Origin: CAXSEF01 sp050955025
GTDB taxonomy: Bacteria; Pseudomonadota; Alphaproteobacteria; Acetobacterales; Acetobacteraceae
Direction of reading: 5' to 3'
DNA length: 10,637 bases
Assembly (NCBI GenBank): GCA_050955025.1
Contig: JBPBQX010000020.1
Coordinates: 1-10,637 of the forward strand
Under the pieces are notes generated by a model. That model saw nothing but the letters and a program-made list of their open reading frames with translations. It did not search any database and had not been told where the DNA came from. Below, piece after piece: positions 1 through 5,024 of the stretch (the stretch's first letter is position 1; each line of letters opens with the position of its first letter). The translations under genes were made by a program, and so were the position numbers.

Positions 1-345
1 GAGGCCGGCGGCACGGAGGCGCTCGACCGGCGGCTGATCGTGGTCGGCGGCGCCGCGAAGTCCGACCTCTGGATGCGCATCATCGCCGACGCGACCGGCT
101 TCCCGGTGTGGACCATCCGCGAGGACGTCGAGGCGGCGATGGGGGCCGCACGGCTGGCCGCGATCGGCTGCGGCATGATCCGCCCCGACGACCCCGACCG
201 CTGGATCACCCTGGTCGAGCGCGCGCTGCCCGACCCGGGCCGCGCCGCCCGCTACGACGCGCTCTTCGCCGTGTTCACCGCGCTCTACCCCGCGCTGAAG
301 GACTCGATGCACGTGCTCGCAGGGATGCGGCAGCCGTCGGCGTAG
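1..345 (+). CDS. FGGY-family carbohydrate kinase, C-terminal end, probably xylulokinase (partial)
   Basis: Only the last 114 residues are visible; the reading frame is open from base 1 and stops with TAG at 343-345. The motif VVGGAAKSDLW near residues 14-24 matches the conserved GGG(A/G)xS segment of the FGGY C-terminal domain, which shapes the ATP site. It is followed by the usual IIADATGFPV stretch and an AARLAAIG helix. The ending RYDALFAVFTALYPALKDSMHVLA is like the C-terminus of xylulokinases (YxxLYPALK). Such enzymes phosphorylate a sugar with ATP in the cytoplasm, xylulokinase making xylulose 5-phosphate. The sugar-binding N-terminal domain lies outside the window, so substrate cannot be settled; glycerol or ribulose kinase relatives are less likely from the C-terminal motif. 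It converges on the AEC permease gene, and a type A hairpin repeat lies 41 bases past its stop. Confidence 0.85.
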   Translation, partial: EAGGTEALDRRLIVVGGAAKSDLWMRIIADATGFPVWTIREDVEAAMGAARLAAIGCGMIRPDDPDRWITLVERALPDPGRAARYDALFAVFTALYPALKDSMHVLAGMRQPSA

Positions 346-386
346 GCTTTGGAGGCTGTCATGAACTTCCTCGAAGGATCAGGAAA

Positions 387-431
387 GCAAGGCCTTCTTT
401 TTCTGAAGAAAAAGAAGCAAAAAGACTTTGC
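387..431 (+). repeat. Type A palindromic repeat, copy 1 (head at left)
   Basis: A 45-base AT-rich element in GC-rich surroundings, starting with GCAAGGCC and ending GACTTTGC. It holds a 10-bp perfect hairpin (CTTCTTTTTC at 394-403, loop TGAA, GAAAAAGAAG at 408-417). A weaker small hairpin GCAAA/TTTGC lies at its tail. Its exact reverse complement occurs at 556-600. It follows the kinase stop codon and could act in transcript ending, but no U-tract follows the hairpin. Confidence 0.9.
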
Positions 432-555
432 AAATTAGCATCTCTGGCGCCTGGCTGGCCTGTAACACACCGGCAAAGTCATCATATTCTTATGAAGTAA
501 TAAACCCTCCTTCTCCGGAGCAGAGAAGAGGCGCGGTTCAGGGAAGACTCTAGTG

Positions 556-600
556 GCAAAGTCTTTTTGCTTCTTTTTCTTCAGAAAAAGAAGGCCTTGC
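556..600 (-). repeat. Type A palindromic repeat, copy 2 (inverted)
   Basis: All 45 bases are the reverse complement of 387-431. Read on the minus strand it begins 7 bases after the TAA stop of the AEC permease gene, so each of the two converging genes is followed by its own copy in the same relative orientation. The 124 bases between the copies (432-555) are comparatively AT-rich and contain no convincing gene. They include small inverted repeats (TCATA/TATGA at 484-497; CTTCTC/GAGAAG near 510-530) and a GCAAAGTC at 473-480 that matches the tail of the A element, possibly a decayed third copy. Confidence 0.9.
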
Positions 601-607
601 CTGCTTC

Positions 608-1615
608 TTACCCCAGGCGTGCGACGAGGACGGAGATGGTGGCGACGGACAGCACGGTGGACAGCAGGATGGCGCGCGAGGTGACGGCGGCCTCGCGGTC
701 GTAGAGCTTGGCGAGCATGAACGGGCCGGTGCCGATCGGCAGGGCGGCCAGCAGCACGGCGGCGTGCGACCAGGGCGCGGGCATCGGGAACACGGCGAAG
801 GCGAGGAACGCGGTCAGCGCGGGCTGCCCCAGCAGCTTGAGCGCGACCAGGCGGGCCACGGTGCCGCGGGTGGCGGCGCGGTGGGGCGCGGTGTCGGTGG
901 CGGGGTCGGGGGCGGCGCCGGACTGGGCGCCGGACTGGGCCCCGGACTGGGCGAGGAACAGGCCGATGGTGACCAGGGCGCAGGGGCTGGCGGCGGCGCC
1001 GAGCAGGGTGGTGAAGCGCAGCACCGGGGCGGGCAGGTCGGCGCCGGTGGCGGCGAAGGCGAGGCCGAGCACGGGGGCCGCGAGCAGCGGGTTGCGGGCC
1101 AGGGACGCGGCGACCTTGCGCAGCACCGGGCGCAGGCCGGCCCGCGCCGCGCCGCCGTGGGGGCGCTGCAGGTCGGTCTCGATCAGGACGATGGCGGCGG
1201 CGAACAGCACGCAGGCGGTGAGCAGGGTCGCGATGATCGCGGGCGGCAGCGACGCGGGGCCGAGGGCTGCGAGGCAGAGCGGGATGCCCATGAAGCCGGT
1301 GTTGGCGTAGGCGGCGTCCAGGCCCTCGATCGCGCGATCGGCCAGACGGCGGCCGCGGCGGCGGTCGAAGGCGAAGGAGCACGCGAAGGTCGCCGCCATG
1401 CCCAGGCCGTAGGCCGCGAGGAAGGCGGGGTGGTCGATCTCGGGCCGGGTGATCTGCGCCATCGCCTGGAACAGCAGCGCGGGCAGGGCGAGCCAGACCA
1501 CGAAGCTGTTCAGGCTGTCGGTGGCGGCAGGGCCGAGGATGCCGCGCCGCGCGCACAGGAAGCCGGCGAGGATCAGCGCGAAGATCGGCAGCGCGGCGTT
1601 CAGGACTGCGCTCAA
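608..1615 (-). CDS. AEC (auxin efflux carrier) family transporter
   Basis: A 335-residue inner-membrane permease of the AEC family, which moves small organic acids such as malonate, or auxin-like compounds, across the membrane. Hydrophobic segments run through most of the length. Family-like motifs are NSFVVWLALPALLF (36-49), YANTGFMGIPL (103-113), RNPLLAAPVLGL (174-185), SPCALVTIGLFLA (210-222) and LPIGTGPFMLAKLYD (292-306), arranged as two five-helix halves joined by a hydrophilic loop. The start is TTG at 1615-1613: GGAG at 1628-1625 sits 9 bases upstream and the protein begins directly with the expected first helix. The central loop (223-234) is an AQSG triplicate. The substrate cannot be read from sequence. 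The gene lies 153 bases downstream of ino1 on the same strand, with paired C repeats between, so co-transcription is uncertain. Confidence 0.9.
   Translation of the reverse strand: MSAVLNAALPIFALILAGFLCARRGILGPAATDSLNSFVVWLALPALLFQAMAQITRPEIDHPAFLAAYGLGMAATFACSFAFDRRRGRRLADRAIEGLDAAYANTGFMGIPLCLAALGPASLPPAIIATLLTACVLFAAAIVLIETDLQRPHGGAARAGLRPVLRKVAASLARNPLLAAPVLGLAFAATGADLPAPVLRFTTLLGAAASPCALVTIGLFLAQSGAQSGAQSGAAPDPATDTAPHRAATRGTVARLVALKLLGQPALTAFLAFAVFPMPAPWSHAAVLLAALPIGTGPFMLAKLYDREAAVTSRAILLSTVLSVATISVLVARLG
917..952 (-). repeat. 12-bp tandem triplicate inside the AEC transporter gene
   Basis: Three back-to-back 12-base units, GCCGGACTGGGC twice and CCCGGACTGGGC once on the plus strand, encode AQSG x 3 in the central loop of the permease. 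The unit keeps the frame, so copy-number changes would only lengthen or shorten a linker. Confidence 0.9.
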
Positions 1616-1641
1616 CGGGGCGGGCTCCGGGGGCGCTGGAA

Positions 1642-1694
1642 GGAAGGTCGAGGCTCTGCCTCGAGCTCCGCCAGGGCGAGCCGCCCTGGACTGG
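1642..1694 (+). repeat. Type C double-hairpin module, locus 1 left
   Basis: Read left to right: head GGAAGG (variant of GCAAGG), hairpin 1 with stem TCGAGGC/GCCTCGA and loop TCT (1648-1664), linker GCTCCG (1665-1670), hairpin 2 with stem CCAGGGCG/CGCCCTGG and loop AGC (1671-1689), tail ACTGG. It is paired head-outward with the module at 1710-1762. It lies just upstream of the AEC start region. Confidence 0.85.
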
Positions 1695-1709
1695 CCTTAC
1701 TGAAGGGAT

Positions 1710-1762
1710 GAGTTTCCAAAGGCCTCAGGCCTTTGGCGGGTCCGGGCAGAGCCCGGCCTTGC
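1710..1762 (-). repeat. Type C double-hairpin module, locus 1 right
   Basis: On the minus strand: head GCAAGG (1762-1757), hairpin 1 with stem CCGGGC/GCCCGG and loop TCT (1756-1742), short linker ACCCG, hairpin 2 with stem CCAAAGGCC/GGCCTTTGG and loop TGA (1736-1716), tail AAACTC. The head begins 6 bases after the ino1 stop codon, so the ino1 transcript would carry both hairpins at its 3' end. No U-tract follows, so a terminator role is plausible but unproven. Confidence 0.85.
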
Positions 1763-1768
1763 TTGCTT

Positions 1769-2842
1769 CTAGCTCCCGCCGAGGATGAACCGCTCGGTGC
1801 GGTCCTGCGCCTCGTGGTCGGTCATCTGCGCGGGCGGGCTCTTCATGAACCAGGCGCAGGGCCCGGCGAGCGGGCCGCCGGTGTCGCGGTCCAGCGCCAG
1901 GCGGGCGCATCGGATCGCGTCGATGACGACGCCCGCGGAGTTGGGGCTGTCCCAGACCTCGAGCTTGAGTTCGCACGACAGGGGCACGTCGCCGAAGGTC
2001 GTGCCCTCGACGCGGATGAAGGCGAGCTTGCGGTCGGTGAGCCAGGGCACGTGGTCGGACGGCCCGACGTGGACGTCGGCGTCGGGCAGCTCGGTGGCGA
2101 GCTGGCTGGTCACGGCGCGGGTCTTGGACAGCTTCTTGGAGGCGAGGCGGTCGCGGTCGAGCATGTTCATGAAGTCGGCGTTGCCGCCGACGTTGAGCTG
2201 GTAGGTGCGGTCGACGCGCACGCCGCGGTCGCGGAACAGGTTGACCAGCGCGCGGTGGACGATGGTGGCGCCGACCTGGCTCTTGATGTCGTCGCCGACG
2301 ATGGGCAGGCGGGCGGCCTCGAAGCGGGCGGCCCAGGCGGGGTCGGAGGCGACGAAGGAGGGGATGCAGTTGACGAAACCGCAGCCGGCGTCGAGCGCGG
2401 CCTGGGCGTAGGCGCGGGTCGCCGCGTCCGAGCCCACGGGGAGGTAGGAGACCAGCACCTCGGCGCGGGCGTCGCGCAGCGCCTGGGCGAGGTCGACCGG
2501 CGGCGCGGGGCTCTCGTCGACGACGCCGCGCAGCGACGGGCCGAGGCCGTCCAGCGTGGGGCCGCGCTGCACCGTGACGCCGGCGGGCGGCAGCTCGGCG
2601 AAGCTGATGGTGTTGTTGGGCGCGGCGGCCAGCGCGGTGGCGAGGTCCTCGCCGACCTTGCCCACGGCGACGTCGAAGGCCGCGACGATGGTGATGTCGC
2701 CGACGTGGTAGCCGCCCAGGCGGACGTGCATCAGGCCGGGGACCAGCTCGTTGTCGGCGGCGTCGGCGTAGAAGCGCACGCCCTGGGCCAGCGAGGAGGC
2801 GCAGTTGCCGATGCCGGCGATGGCGACGCGTATCTCGGACAA
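1769..2842 (-). CDS. ino1: Inositol-1-phosphate synthase (Ino1 type)
   Basis: A 357-residue protein close in length and motifs to the short prokaryotic myo-inositol-1-phosphate synthases (the mycobacterial Ino1 is about 367 residues). The enzyme uses NAD to convert glucose 6-phosphate to 1L-myo-inositol 1-phosphate in the cytoplasm, supplying inositol for phosphoinositides or inositol solutes. Visible motifs: the NAD-binding loop GIGNCASSL (10-18), FDVAVGK (56-62), GDDIKSQVGAT (183-193), LNVGGNADFMNM (216-227), KTRAVTS (240-246), SDHVPWL (262-268) and ELKLEVWDSPNSAGVVIDA (291-309). I chose TTG at 2842-2840: GGAG at 2853-2850 lies 7 bases upstream, and the frame upstream is proline/arginine-rich with no family likeness. 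It is transcribed divergently from the small secreted protein gene. No inositol monophosphatase or inositol-lipid gene is visible beside it, so the fate of the product is open. Confidence 0.92.
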   Translation of the reverse strand: MSEIRVAIAGIGNCASSLAQGVRFYADAADNELVPGLMHVRLGGYHVGDITIVAAFDVAVGKVGEDLATALAAAPNNTISFAELPPAGVTVQRGPTLDGLGPSLRGVVDESPAPPVDLAQALRDARAEVLVSYLPVGSDAATRAYAQAALDAGCGFVNCIPSFVASDPAWAARFEAARLPIVGDDIKSQVGATIVHRALVNLFRDRGVRVDRTYQLNVGGNADFMNMLDRDRLASKKLSKTRAVTSQLATELPDADVHVGPSDHVPWLTDRKLAFIRVEGTTFGDVPLSCELKLEVWDSPNSAGVVIDAIRCARLALDRDTGGPLAGPCAWFMKSPPAQMTDHEAQDRTERFILGGS

Positions 2843-3165
2843 GCGGAGGCTCCGTTCGGGTCTGGGCGTCGTTCCTGCGGCCGTTCCTAGCGGCGCGAGG
2901 GGGGGAAGGAAAGGGCGCCACCTGCGCGGGCACGGCGGGGCCGGCAGGGACGGACCGGCGGGAGGCTCAGGAGTGTGCGGTTTCGGACACGCTTCCGTGC
3001 GGTGTGCTCGGCGGTTGCAAGTTAACGATTGCCACAATCTCATTAATAGGACATTGATGGATCGTTAAGATGTTCCCGGCGCCGAACCCGCGTCGTGCCA
3101 GCCAGGACGGCTCTCCCTGCCACCGGGCGGCGCCCCGCGCGTCGTCCAAGCCGAGAGTTCCAGCG
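2843..3165. other. Divergent intergenic region between ino1 and the small secreted protein gene
   Basis: This 323-base gap holds no convincing gene. From 2843 to about 3010 it is GC-rich and would be a long leader for ino1. An AT-rich island at about 3015-3070 is the only place that looks like promoter DNA. The stretch 3070-3165 is open in the frame of the downstream gene, but its translation resembles no start of a secreted protein. None of the A, B or C hairpin modules found in most other gaps is present here. Confidence 0.6.
3022..3068. promoter_or_regulatory. Inverted repeat TTAACGAT / ATCGTTAA in the divergent promoter region
   Basis: Perfect 8-base inverted arms lie at 3022-3029 and 3061-3068, 31 bases apart, with a smaller ATTG-CCA-CAAT palindrome at 3028-3038 and a TTGCAA palindrome at 3015-3020. 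This is the most AT-rich part of the gap between two divergent genes, so it may hold the operators and promoters for both. I could not identify a clear -35/-10 pair on either strand, and I do not recognise the regulator. Confidence 0.4.
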
Positions 3166-3474
3166 ATGCGAGCAGCCGCCCGTCCGGGGTGCGTCGTCCT
3201 GCTGTTGGCGGGGCTCGTGCAGACCCCGTGCTCGGCCCAGGCCCTGACCGGCGCGGCCCAGTGCCGGCGCGACGCCAGGACGCTGGAGGTGCTGGGGATG
3301 TTCCACGCCCGCGGCGTGCCCGAGGCGGAGATGGCCGGGATGGTGCAAAGCCCCGACGTGTTCCGGCACGGCGCGGGCGACGCGCAGCACCGCCTGGCGC
3401 TGCTGCGCACGGTCTACCACGGCGGCGAGCCCGGCGTGGCGGCGGCCCCGGACTGCAAGGCCGCCGTGCGCTGA
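3166..3474 (+). CDS. Small secreted protein of unknown function
   Basis: A 102-residue product with a clear signal peptide: arginine-containing start (MRAAARPG), hydrophobic core CVVLLLAGLV, then an AQA site at 24-26. This predicts a mature periplasmic or secreted protein of about 76 residues starting LTGAAQ. The mature part is hydrophilic, helix-prone and has two cysteines (33 and 97) that could form a disulfide linking its ends. I do not recognise a family. The ATG at 3166 is preferred because it puts the signal peptide at the N-terminus, with GAGAG at 3153-3157 eight bases before it. The frame is also open from ATG 3070, which would bury the signal peptide. It lies upstream of the HVKWF membrane protein on the same strand, separated by 181 bases. 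Confidence 0.65.
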   Translation: MRAAARPGCVVLLLAGLVQTPCSAQALTGAAQCRRDARTLEVLGMFHARGVPEAEMAGMVQSPDVFRHGAGDAQHRLALLRTVYHGGEPGVAAAPDCKAAVR

Positions 3475-3484
3475 GCCGGCCCGT

Positions 3485-3529
3485 GGGCCCGCCCGCCCAG
3501 GGCCCGCCCGCCCAGGGCCCGCCCGCCCA
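3485..3529. repeat. 15-bp tandem repeat, three exact copies
   Basis: Three identical units of GGGCCCGCCCGCCCA follow each other, with a partial fourth (GGGC) at 3530-3533. Directly after comes a 12-base perfect palindrome GGCGCATGCGCC (3531-3542), then a GC-only hairpin GCCCG-GTC-CGGGC (3561-3573). The block begins 10 bases after the stop of the small secreted protein gene and replaces the paired hairpin modules seen downstream of other genes. Confidence 0.9.
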
Positions 3530-3655
3530 GGGCGCATGCGCCGACGCGGCGCGGAGGCCTGCCCGGTCCGGGCGGGTCTCCGGGCCGCCATGACCCCTGC
3601 CCGACACCGCGCCGCCCCGGGGCGGCCCGACCGCACACCACAGGACAAGCCCGAC

Positions 3656-4846
3656 ATGGCCCGATCAGCATCCCTGCTCGCCTGCGTCCCCTTGCGCCCA
3701 CACGTCCCCGCGCTGCCGCCCCTGCCACGTCGGGCGGGCGCGCTGGCACCATCGGCGCTGGCCCGGGCGGCGCTGGTCCTGGCGGTGCTGGCGCCGGGCG
3801 CCGCGCAGGCGCACGTCAAGTGGTTCTGCGCCTACGACGTCGCCTCGCAGCCGCTCGCGCTGGGCAGCGTGGTCACCCGGGCGTTCATGGTGCTGGTGCT
3901 GGTCTCGGTGGCGGGCCTGTGGGCCGGCACGCTGCTGTCGCGCTCGGGCGTGGGCGCGTCGATGGCGCGGATGCTCGACCTTGCCGGCCACGCGGTGCGC
4001 GACAGGATCGAGGCGATGATGCGCGCGGCCTACGCGACGTTCTTCGTCTGCCTGTCCACGCTGGGCGGGCTGATCCTGACGCCCGAGCTGTTCACCACGG
4101 CGTCCTGGGTGCCCTGGCTGCAGGGCGCGATCGCCGCCTGCCTGCTGTTCCGCGCGACGCTGGTGCCGGCCGCGCTGGGCATGGTCGTGCTGTTCGCCAC
4201 CGGCATCCGCGACTACGGGCTGTTCCACATGATGGACTACCCGATCTTCCTCGGCGCCGCGCTCTACTTCGCCCTGCTCGGGCTGCAGGGCCGCGGCGCG
4301 GCGGGGCACCAGGTGAGCCCTTCGGGCCGCGTGCTGCCGCCGCGGGGCCTGGCCGCGTGGCCGGCGCGGGCCTGGGCTGCGTGGGACTCGCTGGGGCTGC
4401 GGCCGGTGGACGTGCTGCGCTGGGCGGCGGCGATCACCCTGATGTGGGCGTCGGTGGAGAAGTGGGCGTACCCCGAGTGGACCTATCCGCTGCTGCTGAC
4501 CCACACCCACATGACCATGGGGCTGGCGCCGGACTTCTACATGACGGCGGCCGGGCTCGTGGAGTTCGGCCTCGCCTTCGCCCTGGTGTGCGCGCCGCTG
4601 GTCAGCCGCCTGTCCGCGGTCGTGCTCACCGCGCTGTTCACCAGCGCGATCCTCGAGTTCGGCCGCATCGACGCCATCGGGCACCTGCCGATCATCGTGA
4701 TCCTCGTCGCCATCGTCGCGGACAACCGCACCGCACGCGCACCGCGCGCCGGGCTGGTGCCGGTGGGGTACGCGGCCGCGCTCGTGGGCGTGGTCGGGCT
4801 CTACTACGGGGTGCACCTCGCGCTGTTCGGGGCGGGAGTAGCCTGA
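3656..4846 (+). CDS. Multi-pass membrane protein with signal peptide and HVKWFC mature N-terminus (DoxX-like C-terminal part)
   Basis: A 396-residue predicted inner-membrane protein. A long proline/arginine-rich N-region is followed by a hydrophobic core (about 36-50) and an AQA site at 50-52, so the mature chain would start HVKWFCAYDVASQPL. About eight further hydrophobic segments follow, at roughly 72-93, 126-142, 153-183, 196-210, 253-270, 294-315, 318-335 and 345-390. The second half (LRWAAAITLMWASVEKWAYPEWTYPLL, 254-280) resembles the first helices of DoxX-like membrane proteins, while HVKWF is a motif I recall from uncharacterised proteobacterial membrane proteins; no biochemical role is known to me. 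The start ATG 3656 has AGGA at 3642-3645 ten bases upstream. In-frame ATGs further upstream would extend the already long N-region. It converges on the M48 protease gene, with paired C repeats between them. Confidence 0.75.
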   Translation: MARSASLLACVPLRPHVPALPPLPRRAGALAPSALARAALVLAVLAPGAAQAHVKWFCAYDVASQPLALGSVVTRAFMVLVLVSVAGLWAGTLLSRSGVGASMARMLDLAGHAVRDRIEAMMRAAYATFFVCLSTLGGLILTPELFTTASWVPWLQGAIAACLLFRATLVPAALGMVVLFATGIRDYGLFHMMDYPIFLGAALYFALLGLQGRGAAGHQVSPSGRVLPPRGLAAWPARAWAAWDSLGLRPVDVLRWAAAITLMWASVEKWAYPEWTYPLLLTHTHMTMGLAPDFYMTAAGLVEFGLAFALVCAPLVSRLSAVVLTALFTSAILEFGRIDAIGHLPIIVILVAIVADNRTARAPRAGLVPVGYAAALVGVVGLYYGVHLALFGAGVA

Positions 4847-4853
4847 AGGCCAG

Positions 4854-4905
4854 GCAAGGTTGAGGCTCTGCCTCGAGCTCCGCCAAAGGCTCGCCTTTGG
4901 AAACC
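4854..4905 (+). repeat. Type C double-hairpin module, locus 2 left
   Basis: Head GCAAGG (4854-4859), hairpin 1 with stem TTGAGGC/GCCTCGA containing one T-G wobble and loop TCT (4860-4876), linker GCTCCG (4877-4882), hairpin 2 with stem CCAAAGGC/GCCTTTGG (4883-4900), tail AAACC. The head lies 7 bases after the TGA of the membrane protein gene. Confidence 0.88.
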
Positions 4906-4957
4906 ATGACAAGGGCGACGTGCCCGGGACGCGGCACCGCGGCCTGCCCTTTCAAGT

Positions 4958-5011
4958 GGATTCTCAAGGCGAGCCTTGAGCGGAGTCCAGAGGCAGAGCC
5001 TCTGGCCTTGC
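4958..5011 (-). repeat. Type C double-hairpin module, locus 2 right
   Basis: On the minus strand: head GCAAGG (5011-5006), hairpin 1 with stem CCAGAGGC/GCCTCTGG and loop TCT (5005-4987), linker ACTCCG (4986-4981), hairpin 2 with stem CTCAAGGC/GCCTTGAG (4980-4963), tail AATCC. The head lies 13 bases after the stop of the M48 protease gene. With the left module it gives each of two converging genes its own double hairpin. Confidence 0.88.
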
Positions 5012-5024
5012 TTCCTCCTCCGGC

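Noticed and set aside
387..600. Classic Rho-independent terminators at the A repeats
   Set aside because: The hairpins are strong, but no run of T follows in the direction of the gene they trail, so I kept them as repeats and not as terminators.
387..600. Insertion sequence with 45-bp terminal inverted repeats
   Set aside because: The 124-base interior cannot encode a transposase, and I see no flanking target duplication; at most it is a MITE-like unit.
608..1711. Long open frames opposite and overlapping the AEC permease, and likewise opposite ino1, the M48 gene, the cyclase and the receptor
   Set aside because: They are arginine-, glycine- or proline-rich shadows typical of high-GC DNA, while the frames chosen carry recognisable family motifs or signal peptides.
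3022..3047. CtrA-type box (TTAA-N7-TTAA) in the ino1 promoter region
   Set aside because: Two TTAA tetramers are present at 3022 and 3043 but are 17 bases apart, not 7.
3070..3165. Upstream start (ATG 3070) for the small secreted protein
   Set aside because: It would add 32 residues before a clear signal peptide, which would then be internal.
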